A stretch of DNA of 64,000 bases from an uncultured Prevotella sp. (GCA_944321295.1 CALUKU010000010.1:1-64000), one strand, 5' to 3'. Shown: positions 7,556 to 17,457, numbered from the stretch's first letter. Numbers and translations: made by a program. The notes: a model not told the origin generated them from the sequence alone.

Positions 7556-10500
7556 TTAGAAGTTCAAGTTAAGACCGAGCTGAAAGCTCAACGGACGCGG
7601 ATACGGGTTGTTGTCGATACCGGTAGAAACCTCGGGGTCAAGGCCTTTATACTTGCTTATGATGAACGGGTTCTGCACGTTGAAATACAGACGGCCCGAG
7701 AAGTAGTCCTGGTTGTTATACTTCAGCAATGCGGGGAAGCTGTAGCCGAGCGTTATGTTCTGGCACTTCAGGTAAGAAGCGTTGCGAACGAAATAGTCGC
7801 TCAAGGCGAAGTCCTGCTTGCCGGTGAAGCCGAGGTCGACGGCAGCCTGCAGGGTGTTGCTGAAGGCGTTGTTAGAGAACAGGCCTGAAGAGCTTACGAC
7901 ACCCTTGTTTGACAATACGTCATAATAAACGTAGTTGCCGAGAGCCGAGCGGAGCGAGAAGCTCAAGTCCCAGTTCTTGTAGATGAACTTCATTGTGAGG
8001 CCCATGTAGACGTCGGCGGCCGGGCTGTGATAATAGTAACGGTCTTCGCTGTTGATCCGTCCGTCGCCGTTGCGGTCAACGAAAACGCCCTCGATCGGCT
8101 TGCCGTTAGCGTCGTAAACCTGCTGGTAAACCCAGAACGAGTTAGCCGGCTGGCCTACGGTGTGCGCCTGGATGGTGGTTCCGGTACCGCGTGAAGCCGT
8201 ACGGGTAGGAATGTAGTAATCGGGGTCGTTGCCGCCTGTAAGCTCGGTAATCTCGTTGTGGTTCCAAGAAACGTTGTACTGGATGTCCCACGTGAAGTCC
8301 TTGGTGACGATGGGCTTTGCGCCGATAGAGAACTCAACGCCGTAGTTCTCGAGCGAACCGATGTTCTGCGCCATGCGCTGCGCAAAGTTCATCAAGGCTG
8401 GTATGGTAACATCCTGGATAAGGTCGGTGGTCTTGCGGTAGTAACCGTCGATGTTGGCCGTGATGCGGTTGTTGAGGAAGGCGAAGTCAAGACCGGCGTT
8501 CCACGTGGTGGTAGTTTCCCATGTAAGGTCGGGGTTGTACTTCTCGGGACGCATCGTATAATAATAGGTGTCGCCGAAGGGATACTGGGCGTACTGGTTG
8601 CTGACTACGTAGAGCGGAGTGTAGAGGAAGTCGTAACCGATGTCCTGCTGACCGGTCTGTCCCCAGCCGAGGCGGAGCTTGAACTCGTTCCACCACTTAA
8701 GGTTCTTCATGAACTTCTCGTCGTTGATGCGCCATGCCAACGCTACCGAAGGGAAGTAGCCCCACTTGTGGCCCTTGGCGAAGCGTGACGAACCGTCGGC
8801 ACGGAACGTTGCGGTGAGCATGTAGCGGTCGAGCAAGGTGTAGTTGAGTCGGCCGAAGTAAGAAACGAGCGAGTTGTGCGTAGCCCAGCGGGTCTGTTCC
8901 TTCAGCGTGGGGTTGTTAACCGCGCCAGTGTAGGGGTCGGTGCCCTGTCCGAAGTCCCATCCGTTGCGGTGGTAGTGCGACTCCTCGCCGCCGACCATGA
9001 CGTCAACGTTGTGTGCGCCGAAGGTGTGCTGGTATTGCGCGTAGACGTTACCTGACAAGCTGTACTTGAAGTTGCGGGTCAGGCCTTCCCAGCCGTAGTA
9101 ATAGCTGCCGAACGAATAAGGAGAAGAATAATCTTCCTGGCGGCTCTCGGTGTACTGTCCGCCGAAGCTTGCGTGGATGTGCAAGTCCTCGAATCCGTGG
9201 ATCTTGTAATCCATCTCGATGTTGCCCGTAAAGTCGTTAGAGTGGGCTATGCAGTCCCTAAGCATGATGGCTGCCAACGGGTTCTGTGCCGATTGCTGGT
9301 TTACGGTGTAAACCCAGTCGGGGTCTGTATATCCGGTCGTGGCGGCGTAGTTCTGATAATATCCGCCGAAGTACTTGCCGATGTTCTCGTCCTCGAAGTA
9401 GACGGGCCTCGTCGGGTCCATCGAGAGGGCGTTACCTATGGCGCCGCCGGCGTCGGGATAGCTGTCTTCCTCGGCCATGAACTTAGCCGTAACGTTGAAG
9501 TTCAAGTGGTCGTCAAGGAACGACGGGGCAAGGTTAACAGAGGCGTTGATACGCTTCATGTAAGACTTCTTGATGATACCGCTTTCGCTCTGGTAGCCCA
9601 ACGACACGCGGTAAGGCATGTTCTTGAGTCCGCCGGTAATCGACAGGTTGTGGGTGGTGCTGACAGATGTGCGGAAGATCTGGTCCTGCCAGTCGGTGTT
9701 GGCGTCGCCGAGGCGGCTCACGGCGTCGGCTCCCATCACGCGGCCGACGAGGTCGCGGTATTCGTCGCCGTCGAGCACGTCATAACGCTTCTGCGTTGTT
9801 GAGATGGTGACGTCGCCGTTGTAAGAGAACTTGGGGCCTGAGCCTTTGGCTCCCTTCTTGGTCGTGATGATGATGACACCGTTAGAAGCTCGCGAACCGT
9901 AGATGGCCGTGGCCGAAGCGTCCTTCAACACGGTGAACGACTCGATGTCGTTGGGGTTGATCGACGCCATGATGTTACTCATACCTTTAACGTTATTATT
10001 ATCGATGGTAAGACCATCGATAACGAGCAACGGGTCGTTGCTCGCGTTCAGCGACGAACCGCCACGGATGCGGATCTGGGCGCCCGAGCCCGGCTGACCG
10101 CTGCTGGTGATGACGTCTACACCCGCAATCTTGCCGACGAGCATGTCGCTGGCGCTGCTGGTGATACCCTTACTCATGTCGTCGGGCTTGATGGCCGTAA
10201 CCGAACCGGTAAGGTCTTCCTTCTTGGCGCGGCCGTAACCGATGACAACCACGTCTGAAAGCAACTGCGTGTCGTCTTGCATCGTGACAACCATGTTGGC
10301 CGAAACCGGCAACTCGATGGTCTTGTAACCGATGTAAGACACGGAAATCTTGGTTCCGGGAGCGGCCTTGATGGTAAAGTTACCGTCAAAGTCGGTTATC
10401 GTACCGCCATCCTGCCCGACAACGCGGACGGTGGCGCCGATAATCGGCTCGCCGGAAGCATCCTTCACAATGCCTTTTACGTCATTTTGCGCAAAGGCTC

Positions 10501-10573
10501 CCACTGAGAGGAACAATCCTATCAACAAGGACAATAGCCTGACAGGGGTCTTGATTCTTACCTGCTTCATCAT
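7556..10573 (-). CDS. susC: SusC-like TonB-dependent outer membrane transporter (copy 1)
   Basis: The protein has 1005 residues, like SusC itself (about 1000). The signal peptide ends at AFA (residue 28). A carboxypeptidase-D regulatory-like domain follows (about 31-110, VKGIVKDASGEPIIGATVRV). Next come the SusC region VVVIGYG near 110, the plug (about 118-240, with LLVIDG and LKDASATAIYGSRASNGVII) and a 22-strand barrel ending LQLGLNLNF-like with a terminal Phe. It imports bound oligosaccharides with TonB energy. It is first in susCDEF, with a 158-base leader after the -7 box. The first 110 residues are very similar to those of SusC copy 2, and the barrels differ much more. Confidence 0.93.
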   Translation of the reverse strand: MMKQVRIKTPVRLLSLLIGLFLSVGAFAQNDVKGIVKDASGEPIIGATVRVVGQDGGTITDFDGNFTIKAAPGTKISVSYIGYKTIELPVSANMVVTMQDDTQLLSDVVVIGYGRAKKEDLTGSVTAIKPDDMSKGITSSASDMLVGKIAGVDVITSSGQPGSGAQIRIRGGSSLNASNDPLLVIDGLTIDNNNVKGMSNIMASINPNDIESFTVLKDASATAIYGSRASNGVIIITTKKGAKGSGPKFSYNGDVTISTTQKRYDVLDGDEYRDLVGRVMGADAVSRLGDANTDWQDQIFRTSVSTTHNLSITGGLKNMPYRVSLGYQSESGIIKKSYMKRINASVNLAPSFLDDHLNFNVTAKFMAEEDSYPDAGGAIGNALSMDPTRPVYFEDENIGKYFGGYYQNYAATTGYTDPDWVYTVNQQSAQNPLAAIMLRDCIAHSNDFTGNIEMDYKIHGFEDLHIHASFGGQYTESRQEDYSSPYSFGSYYYGWEGLTRNFKYSLSGNVYAQYQHTFGAHNVDVMVGGEESHYHRNGWDFGQGTDPYTGAVNNPTLKEQTRWATHNSLVSYFGRLNYTLLDRYMLTATFRADGSSRFAKGHKWGYFPSVALAWRINDEKFMKNLKWWNEFKLRLGWGQTGQQDIGYDFLYTPLYVVSNQYAQYPFGDTYYYTMRPEKYNPDLTWETTTTWNAGLDFAFLNNRITANIDGYYRKTTDLIQDVTIPALMNFAQRMAQNIGSLENYGVEFSIGAKPIVTKDFTWDIQYNVSWNHNEITELTGGNDPDYYIPTRTASRGTGTTIQAHTVGQPANSFWVYQQVYDANGKPIEGVFVDRNGDGRINSEDRYYYHSPAADVYMGLTMKFIYKNWDLSFSLRSALGNYVYYDVLSNKGVVSSSGLFSNNAFSNTLQAAVDLGFTGKQDFALSDYFVRNASYLKCQNITLGYSFPALLKYNNQDYFSGRLYFNVQNPFIISKYKGLDPEVSTGIDNNPYPRPLSFQLGLNLNF

Positions 10574-10730
10574 TTTAAACTTTTAAAGTTAACGCTATAA
10601 AAACAATTATAATTAAATAATGTGTTCCCACCATGCAGCGTGCGACCGTAAGGATACGGACACGTTGTTTTTCATCATTTTTATTTACTTTTTAATATGG
10701 ATGCCTCTTAAAGGTCAGTTTTCACAATTG

Positions 10731-10738
10731 CAAATATA
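10731..10738 (-). promoter_or_regulatory. -7 box of the susC copy 1 promoter
   Basis: On the minus strand the bases read TATATTTG, matching TAnnTTTG. A weak TTG sits about 22 bases upstream (10761-10763). An A-tract (10773-10780) and the LacI-type operator at 10796-10813 lie further upstream. Confidence 0.65.
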
Positions 10739-10795
10739 CTTTTATTTATACGAAATCACACAATTTTTAATTAAAAAAAACACATGTCTTGCAGT

Positions 10796-10813
10796 GTAAT
10801 CGGTTGCACAATG
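10796..10813. promoter_or_regulatory. LacI-family operator upstream of susC copy 1
   Basis: GTAATCGGTTGCACAATG matches the box at 17682-17699 at 16 of 18 positions. It fits the LacI-family half-site pattern GCAAnCGnTTGC with one mismatch. The central CG (10801/10802) is 63.5 bases from the nearest edge of the -7 box, the same as in the other promoter. Confidence 0.65.
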
Positions 10814-10943
10814 ACAAATGCCATGCAGGCACAACAAACGCAAGTATAAACGCAGGATACCTCGGCCTTCGACACGGAATCCTGCAGCATGCGTGAGTTA
10901 GGAATTTTGTTTTATGCCATTATGACGGCAACATAGTGGACAT

Positions 10944-11257
10944 CATCTTCCAAGCGAGGCTCTCGGTATTTGTCATCCCGGACTTGATCCGGGAACCAGT
11001 CGTATGCAGCAACGTTGCAGTATGAGGATGTTTCCATTCTGGATCCCAAATCAAGTTTGGGATGACGGTTACCGAGAGCCTCACTTGGACGAGGATGTGC
11101 ACTGCGGTTGTAATCTGAATGTCATAAAACCAAATTCAGAACAAACGCAAGAGAACAGGCACTTATTATCCAACCGAACTGCTGGTGAACGCAAATATTT
11201 CAAGCTTAGGCTGTTCGCACTGCACGATTGTACCATCCAACTGATTTGCGGATGAAC
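10944..11257. repeat. GTCATCCCG palindromic element (copy 1) with right outer bracket
   Basis: Outer arms CCAAGCGAGGCTCTCGGTA (10950-10968) and TACCGAGAGCCTCACTTGG (11070-11088) are near-perfect inverted repeats. Inner arms GTCATCCCGGACTTGATCC and CAAATCAAGTTTGGGATGAC extend them. The element spans 10944-11097. The bracket motif ATCCAACTGATTTGCGGATG follows at about 11235-11254; the matching left bracket was not found. No coding region was seen from 10587 to 11382. Confidence 0.7.
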
Positions 11258-11261
11258 CTTC

Positions 11262-11335
11262 AAACGGTGACCTTTCACAACACAAAAGGCAACCTTTCAG
11301 CTCGTGAAAGGTTGCCTTTTAGAAGGCCAAACGCC
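11262..11335. repeat. Phased AAAGG-CCTTT palindrome array 1 (after the phosphatase gene)
   Basis: Four 13-15-base palindromes of the form AAAGGnnnCCTTTT follow one another about every 22 bases. The middle two pair as a hairpin: AAAAGGCAACCTTTC (11284-11298) with GAAAGGTTGCCTTTT (about 11306-11320). With T-runs on both strands it can serve as a bidirectional terminator for the phosphatase gene that ends at 11383. Confidence 0.75.
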
Positions 11336-11382
11336 GCATATTGCAAAGCGTTGGCTGTCAAGACGTTACGTAAGCGGACGGT

Positions 11383-12654
11383 TTACTCTGCCAGGATGTT
11401 CATGAAATAGGCGCGCACGTCGCTCCACTTATAGAACGGATAGCTGTCGGTTTCGATGGGGATTGACGTTTCACGCTCGTTGAGCATGAACTTAACGAGG
11501 ATGTCGTCGTGGTTCTTCTTGTTGCGGAAGAATATCATCTGCACGTTGCCGGCCATGGGCGAAATCTTGTAAGATACGAAATACTTATAGAAGTCGGCCG
11601 GGTTCTCAACGGAGTTGTTGCAATCCTTCAGGCCGAGGAGGCCGGCGAAGGGTATCAGGTTGCCGTCGTGGCCGAAGCGGAGCGTTGCGCCCGTCTTGCC
11701 GCTTGCTATCACGGCGTCGGCCGACTCAACTACGTTGGTGAGCAAGGGCTTGGCGTTGTCGAGCAACATTCCGTTGCTGCCGGGATAGTTGCTGTCGCCT
11801 ACGTAGAAGCGGTAGTTGAACGACTGGTAGAGGTCGAACAGCTCCTGCGGCTCGAAGAGGTCCATGAACGACACCTTGGTCTCGATGTCCTGCATGCCCA
11901 CGGCCAACCAGTAGAAGCCCCACATCACCTTATGCGGGTTGACGTTGCGCACCACCCAGAGGCTGTCGCTGAAGAGCGTGCCTACGAGGCGGTCGGCGTT
12001 GGTGTGCGACTCCTCGAACTTGCGGTACTCCTCCTGCCAGGGGCCGTCGGGCGCGTTGAACTCGTTTGACTCGGGGCTGTGGTAGTTCATGTAGCACATG
12101 TAGCGGTTGCTGGCCTCGCGCGTGATGTTGAGCTGGGGGTTAAGCTCCTTCAGGCGCTCGCAGAAGGCGTCCATGCTCATGGCGCAGCGCATGACGATCG
12201 TAGAGCGCGCAGATATGTCTACCTTGCCCTTGAACACCTCGGGGAAGGTGTTGAACATGCGCTCGGCAATGCCGCGGTGCTGCCTTACGCCGAGCGGCGA
12301 GAGGTCGCCGCCGCGGCCTTCGGCCTCGAGCCACACCTTCTCTACACGCTCCAGGGCGTCGAGTCCGAGCGGGGTGAGCGCGCCGGCGTCCTTAGCCTTG
12401 CGCATGAGGTCGAGCACCCATTTATAGTCGTTGTCGGCTATAAGGTAACGCGAACCGTGGCGTCCGTAGTGGCTGACGTAGAAAGGCTCGTAGCCCTTGG
12501 GCGCGGGCGTCTGCTCAACGGTGCTCACAGGGTAAGCGTAATACACGCCGCCGGCCTTGTTCAAATCATTGAAAATCTCGTCTTTTGCCGTCTGCGCCAC
12601 GGCCATGGCAGGCAGCAGCAGCGCGGCTAACGCAATCTTGAAAATCTTATTCAT
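11383..12654 (-). CDS. Secreted histidine acid phosphatase (phytase/MINPP-like)
   Basis: The protein has 423 residues with a signal peptide ending MAVAQ (about residue 20). The active-site motif RHGSR is near residue 65 and the partner motif GHDGN near 330; together they define the branch-2 histidine phosphatases, whose HD pair acts as proton donor. Family members cleave phosphate monoesters, including phytate and sugar phosphates, in the periplasm or outside the cell. It lies 114 bases downstream of susD copy 2 on the same strand, with a hairpin between, so it may be co-expressed with that transporter. The substrate cannot be read from the sequence. The usual RHGxRxP proline is not evident, so assignment to a phytase subfamily is open. 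Confidence 0.82.
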   Translation of the reverse strand: MNKIFKIALAALLLPAMAVAQTAKDEIFNDLNKAGGVYYAYPVSTVEQTPAPKGYEPFYVSHYGRHGSRYLIADNDYKWVLDLMRKAKDAGALTPLGLDALERVEKVWLEAEGRGGDLSPLGVRQHRGIAERMFNTFPEVFKGKVDISARSTIVMRCAMSMDAFCERLKELNPQLNITREASNRYMCYMNYHSPESNEFNAPDGPWQEEYRKFEESHTNADRLVGTLFSDSLWVVRNVNPHKVMWGFYWLAVGMQDIETKVSFMDLFEPQELFDLYQSFNYRFYVGDSNYPGSNGMLLDNAKPLLTNVVESADAVIASGKTGATLRFGHDGNLIPFAGLLGLKDCNNSVENPADFYKYFVSYKISPMAGNVQMIFFRNKKNHDDILVKFMLNERETSIPIETDSYPFYKWSDVRAYFMNILAE

Positions 12655-12691
12655 AGTGATAAATCTTTTAAATATTCGTGATTAAACAAAT

Positions 12692-12733
12692 GTCGGGACA
12701 TGGGGTCCGACGTTTCTCGCCCCATGTCCCGAC
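12692..12733 (-). terminator. Hairpin between susD copy 2 and the phosphatase gene
   Basis: GTCGGGACATGGGG (12692-12705) and CCCCATGTCCCGAC (12720-12733) form a perfect 14-bp stem. A T-rich stretch (ATTTGTTT) follows on the minus strand. It is probably a terminator or attenuator that lowers phosphatase expression relative to susCD. Confidence 0.7.
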
Positions 12734-12768
12734 TCAACGATTATCAACCTACTTAGCGGAACCCGGGC

Positions 12769-14466
12769 TTAATACTTATCGTTTTGGACAAGCGTCGGGT
12801 TGTTAGTCATCTCACTTTCAGGTATCGGGAACACCTTGTACATGTCGTCAACGTCCGCGCCGAGGCGCTCGCCGTTCTTCCAGTCCCAGTTGTTGTTCTT
12901 GGTGAACTTGCCGAAGCGCACCAGATCTGTGCGGCGTACGCACTCCGAGGCAAGCTCGCGCTGGCGCTCGTCCATGATGAAGTCAAGCGTAAGCTCGGCG
13001 TCGCTTATGCGGCCGTTCACCGAGCGCACGCCGGCCTTCTCGTAGTTACCGTACATGTAGGCGCGGTCGCGTATCTCGTTGACGTAGGCCAGAGCCTGCT
13101 CGCGGGTGCCGTTGGTGGCTCCGCGCAGCACAGCCTCTGCCGCCATGAGGTAAGCGTCGGCCGTGCGGAACATGGGCCAGTCGATTGACGTGTAGGTGTC
13201 GCCGCCCTCGCTTATCTGGTCGTCCTTGGTAACGTTGCGCCACTTGATGTAGCCGTAGCCGCAGGTGAACGTGCTGGTCATGGCGAGGTTGGCGTCCCAT
13301 GTTTCCTTAACCTGGTCGGGCAGCGCCGTCATGAACTGTGCACGCTTGTCGGCCTTGTTGTCGCCCCAAGTGTCGTTCACGTCAAACATGACGTCGGCGG
13401 GGTCGAAGGCGTCGACGAGAGTGGTCTTAGCCCTGACGTTGCCCCAGCCCTTCGTGCCTACGCCGGTCTGGTAATAGTCGTTCATCGGACCGTTGACGAA
13501 TGCCTTCACGTAGAAGTTCGTGCCGGCAGAGCTTTGCGCGTGGTTGCCGTCCTGAGTGAGCGGCCAGATGATTTCGCTGCACTGGTCGTTGTCGGCAAGG
13601 AAGATGTGCCTGTAGTCTGAAGCCAAGGGATATACGCCGCAGTCAATCACGCGCTTTGCGTAAGTGAAGCAGTCGTTGTAGCGGTTCTCGCCGGTCCATG
13701 TCTCGGCGTTGAGGTACATCCTTGAGAGCAGGAACCATGCGGCGGCCTCGTCTACGTGTCCGTACTCGGCAGTGCCTACGGCCTTGAGCACGTCTTCAGT
13801 GGTGCCGCTCTCGCCGAGCACGGCCTTCAGCTCGCTCTCGGCAAACTGGAACACTTCCTTGCGGCTAACCTGCACGGGAATTTCCTTAACGCCCGTGTTC
13901 TCGTCAATCAAGGGCACTGCGCCGTAAAGGTCGCACAGCATTGAGTAGCAGTAAGCGCGGATGAAGCGTGCCTCGGCACGATAGTTGAGATAATCGTCCT
14001 TCATCTGGTCCCAGAGGCCGCGGTCCTGCAGCTTGCTCTGCGTACATTCGCGCAGGAACTCGTTGCAGTAGGCAATTGACATGTAAAGCCTCTGGTAAGT
14101 CCAGGTGACTACCGAAGTGGACGGAGTCCAGTTGAGGTTGAGGCAGTTGCGCAGTCCGTTAGAGGAAGAAGGCATGAGGAAGTTGTCCGTGCACAGCTCC
14201 TCGAGGTAGAAGAGCAGGCGCGTATAGCCTGAATAGCCCTCGTTGGCGCCCTCAAGGTCGCCGTTGCCGCCGTCGCCACCCTGCTGGCCGGTAAGTATGA
14301 GCGAGCCGTAGCACTTGGCAAGCACGCCTATGTAGCCGTCGGTTGTGCTGTAAACCTGCTCCGACACGAGGTTGTTGTCGTCAAGGGGCATGGTGTCGAG
14401 GTCGCCTATGCACGATGTCGTCATAAGCGCGAGGCAGCCTACTATGAATAAATATATCTTTTTCAT
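12769..14466 (-). CDS. SusD-like nutrient-binding outer membrane lipoprotein (copy 2)
   Basis: The protein has 565 residues and lipidated Cys19 (MTTSC) followed by IGDLD. It shares the SusD framework with copy 1: VLAKCYGSLILTGQQGGDG near residue 52, the helical core YRAEARFIRAYCYSMLCDLYG (about 165-185), and C-terminal MAAEAVLRG and MDERQRELASECVRRTDLVR segments. It is 34 bases after susC copy 2 and should form the lid of that pore. The two SusD proteins are clearly related but divergent, so the ligands may differ in length or branching. Confidence 0.92.
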   Translation of the reverse strand: MKKIYLFIVGCLALMTTSCIGDLDTMPLDDNNLVSEQVYSTTDGYIGVLAKCYGSLILTGQQGGDGGNGDLEGANEGYSGYTRLLFYLEELCTDNFLMPSSSNGLRNCLNLNWTPSTSVVTWTYQRLYMSIAYCNEFLRECTQSKLQDRGLWDQMKDDYLNYRAEARFIRAYCYSMLCDLYGAVPLIDENTGVKEIPVQVSRKEVFQFAESELKAVLGESGTTEDVLKAVGTAEYGHVDEAAAWFLLSRMYLNAETWTGENRYNDCFTYAKRVIDCGVYPLASDYRHIFLADNDQCSEIIWPLTQDGNHAQSSAGTNFYVKAFVNGPMNDYYQTGVGTKGWGNVRAKTTLVDAFDPADVMFDVNDTWGDNKADKRAQFMTALPDQVKETWDANLAMTSTFTCGYGYIKWRNVTKDDQISEGGDTYTSIDWPMFRTADAYLMAAEAVLRGATNGTREQALAYVNEIRDRAYMYGNYEKAGVRSVNGRISDAELTLDFIMDERQRELASECVRRTDLVRFGKFTKNNNWDWKNGERLGADVDDMYKVFPIPESEMTNNPTLVQNDKY

Positions 14467-14499
14467 CTTTGTCTTTTTGTTTTAAATGGTTTCAATCTA

Positions 14500-17457
14500 T
14501 CAGAAAGTAAGGTTAAGGCCGAATGTGTATGAGCGCGGACGCGGATATACATCGCGGTCAAGACCGTCTGAAAGTTCAGGGTCGATACCTGAATAACCAG
14601 TGATAGTGGCAATGTTGCTCATCGAGAACGTAAGGCGCAGCTTGCTGTCGCTGTTCCAAAGCTTATTGAACGTATAGCCAAGGGTGATGTTGTCGAAGCG
14701 GAAGAACGAAGCGTCCTCGAGCCACTTGTCAGAGTAAAGCTGCTGCTGCTGGAAGCCTGACTCGGCCGTAACCTGCAGGATGTTAGAGTAGCTGCCCTGG
14801 TCGCTGTAGACAGACTGCACGTACTGGTCAGCCGCAACGTAATTGTAAACATAGTTGCCGAACGAGCCGTGGCCGCTGATGGCGAGGTCCCAGTTCTTGT
14901 AAGTCAGACGGGTGTTGAAGCCCATATATGACGTAGGCAGGGCGCTCTTTCCGGTAGCGTAGCGCGTTTCGGTGCTCGAGATTGAGCCGTCGGGCTGCAC
15001 ATACTGGCCCTCAAGGGCGTTGCCGTCGGCGTCGTAAGCCTGCTTGCAGAGGTAGAACGTGTAAGGACGCTCGTCAACCATGAACACCTGTACGTACTTA
15101 CCCGTGCCTGAGATGGCTCCGGTCTGGACGAAGTTCTGGCCGGTGTCAATCATGTTGAGCTTGGTGATCTTAGAGTCGTTCCATGTGTAGTTGAAGCCGA
15201 TTGTCCACTCCCAGTCCTTAGTATGTACGGGCACCGCGTTGATGGCGAACTCGACACCCTCGTTCTCCATCTTACCGATGTTGGTGGTGAGCACCGACGA
15301 ATAGTTGGTACCTGAAATCACGTTGATGGTGTTGAGCAGGTCCTTGGTGTATCTCTTGTAGTAGTCGATAGAACCGTAAATCCTGTTGCCGAGGAAGCCG
15401 TAGTCGATACCGACGTTGTAAGTGGTCGTGGTTTCCCACTTGATGTCGTTGTCGTATCCGTTAGGACGGTAAGTATTATACCACTTGTCGCCGAACTGGT
15501 AAGACGACTCGGGATAAGAGATGGTGAACGTAGTCATGTAAGGATAGTCGTTGAGGATATCCTGCTGACCGGTCACACCATAGCCGAGGCGGAGCTTCAG
15601 GTCAGACAATACGTTCTGATCCTGGAGGAAGTCTTCCTGGATGACCCTCCACGCGAGGGCTACTGACGGGAAGAGGCCCCAGCGGTTGTCCTTAGAGAAG
15701 CGCGAAGAAGCGTCCGAACGCAACGTAGCGGTCAAGAGGTAGCGGTCGTCGAAGCTGTAGTTAAGACGTCCGTAGAAAGAGAGCAGGTAATACTCCGTTT
15801 CATAATGCGTGGGGCTTTGCAGCTGGTTGCCCTGCGGGTCGTTGTAAGTGAGGTTGTACTTCTTCCAGAAATTCTGCCATCCGTAACCCACCATTGCTCC
15901 GAACTTATGCTTCTCGCCGAACGTTGTGTCATAGTTGGCGAAGGCGTCGAGCAGCAAGTTGCGCTTGTTCTGCTTTCCGCGCTGCATCAAGCCGGTACCG
16001 TCCTTCTGGTTCTGGGTCCACATCATGCCGGCGTTCTCGGGCACGTCGTTGTAATACTTACTTTCGAGCACGTCGTAACCGAGGTTGACGTTGAGCTTAA
16101 GGTCTTCGAGGCCGTGCACCTTATATTGTATGGCAGCGCTACCGATTGAGCGGAGCACCTTGTTAGAACGGTCGGTAAGCTCAAGCTGGGCCATGGGGTT
16201 GTCGGTCTGGATAGCCATGGGCACGCCGCCGTTAGTCCAGATGAAGTAGCCCAGACCCGGGTCGGTGGCCGACGTGGGGCTGCCCGTCTTGACGGGACGC
16301 GTCGGGTCGTAACGCAGAGCGTTGTTGACAACCGAATGGTCTACGTCCTGGTTGTTCTCCCACGAAACCTTCAGGTTGATGTTAGCCGTGAGGTGATCGT
16401 CGAAGAACGAGGGAGCGATGTTTCCGCCGAACGAGAAGCGCTGGTAATTGTTCGTCTTGATGATACCGTTCTGGTTGGTGTATCCGAGCGACACGCGGAA
16501 GGGGCTGTTGATGGGCTTAATCTTGCCGCCGATTGAGAGGTTCTGCTCCGTTCCGAAGGCTGCACGGTAAATCTCGTCCTGCCAGTCGGTGTTGGCCGTG
16601 CCGAAATCGGGATTTGCCGGAACGCCGGTCACCGTCGGCACGAACTCGCGGAACTCGTCGGCCGTGAGCACGTCGAGCTTGTTAGCCACGGTGCTGACGG
16701 AGTAGCTGCTCGAGTAATTAACCGAGAGGCGGTCGCCGCCCTGCTTTGTAGTGATTACGATCACACCGTTTGACGCACGCGAACCATAGATGGCAGTGGC
16801 CGAAGCGTCCTTAAGCACGGTGAAAGTTTCAATGTCCTCGGGGTTGAGCGAACCGATAATGTTAGACGAGCCTTCGATAGAAGAGTTGTCGACGGGCACA
16901 CCGTCGATAACGATCAAGGGGTCGTTGCTTGCTGACAACGAGGCGCCGCTGCGCACACGTATCGTCGCGCCTGAACCCGGAGCACCCGAGCCGGTAACGA
17001 CATTCACACCGGCAACCTTACCCACGAGAGCGTCCTGCATGGTGACACGGTTACCCTTGTTGAAATCATCAGGCTCGATTGCGATTACCGAACCCGTTGC
17101 GTCAGACTTCTTAACGCTGCCGTAACCGATTACGACGAGGTCGTTAAGCAGCTGTGAGTCGTCTTGCATGGTTATCACCATGTTGGCCGAGATGGGCACT
17201 TCGATGGTCTTATAACCTACGTAAGACACTTGCACCTTGGCACCCGGCGCCGCATTGACGCTGAAATTACCGTCAATGTCGGTAACGGCTCCACCGTCCT
17301 GCCCAATGACACGGATGGTAGCACCGATGATAGGCTCGCCGGAAGCATCCTTCACTACGCCTTTGACGTTGCTTTGCGCAAAGGCACCTACTGACAGGCT
17401 CAGTCCTATAAGCACGGACAGGAACCTACCGGAAGCTTTCATTTTTACACGCTTCAT
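14500..17457 (-). CDS. SusC-like TonB-dependent outer membrane transporter (copy 2)
   Basis: The protein has 985 residues: signal peptide to AFA (residue 27), carboxypeptidase-D regulatory-like domain (about 30-108), VVIGYG near 110, plug (about 117-240, LIVIDG and LKDASATAIYGSRASNGVIV), then a barrel ending FGLNLTF. It is the importer paired with SusD copy 2. The gene runs away from the divergent lacI-type gene, with 319 bases between the two start codons. The shared regulatory box suggests it is controlled with susC copy 1. The N-terminal 110 residues are about three-quarters identical to copy 1. Confidence 0.93.
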   Translation of the reverse strand: MKRVKMKASGRFLSVLIGLSLSVGAFAQSNVKGVVKDASGEPIIGATIRVIGQDGGAVTDIDGNFSVNAAPGAKVQVSYVGYKTIEVPISANMVITMQDDSQLLNDLVVIGYGSVKKSDATGSVIAIEPDDFNKGNRVTMQDALVGKVAGVNVVTGSGAPGSGATIRVRSGASLSASNDPLIVIDGVPVDNSSIEGSSNIIGSLNPEDIETFTVLKDASATAIYGSRASNGVIVITTKQGGDRLSVNYSSSYSVSTVANKLDVLTADEFREFVPTVTGVPANPDFGTANTDWQDEIYRAAFGTEQNLSIGGKIKPINSPFRVSLGYTNQNGIIKTNNYQRFSFGGNIAPSFFDDHLTANINLKVSWENNQDVDHSVVNNALRYDPTRPVKTGSPTSATDPGLGYFIWTNGGVPMAIQTDNPMAQLELTDRSNKVLRSIGSAAIQYKVHGLEDLKLNVNLGYDVLESKYYNDVPENAGMMWTQNQKDGTGLMQRGKQNKRNLLLDAFANYDTTFGEKHKFGAMVGYGWQNFWKKYNLTYNDPQGNQLQSPTHYETEYYLLSFYGRLNYSFDDRYLLTATLRSDASSRFSKDNRWGLFPSVALAWRVIQEDFLQDQNVLSDLKLRLGYGVTGQQDILNDYPYMTTFTISYPESSYQFGDKWYNTYRPNGYDNDIKWETTTTYNVGIDYGFLGNRIYGSIDYYKRYTKDLLNTINVISGTNYSSVLTTNIGKMENEGVEFAINAVPVHTKDWEWTIGFNYTWNDSKITKLNMIDTGQNFVQTGAISGTGKYVQVFMVDERPYTFYLCKQAYDADGNALEGQYVQPDGSISSTETRYATGKSALPTSYMGFNTRLTYKNWDLAISGHGSFGNYVYNYVAADQYVQSVYSDQGSYSNILQVTAESGFQQQQLYSDKWLEDASFFRFDNITLGYTFNKLWNSDSKLRLTFSMSNIATITGYSGIDPELSDGLDRDVYPRPRSYTFGLNLTF

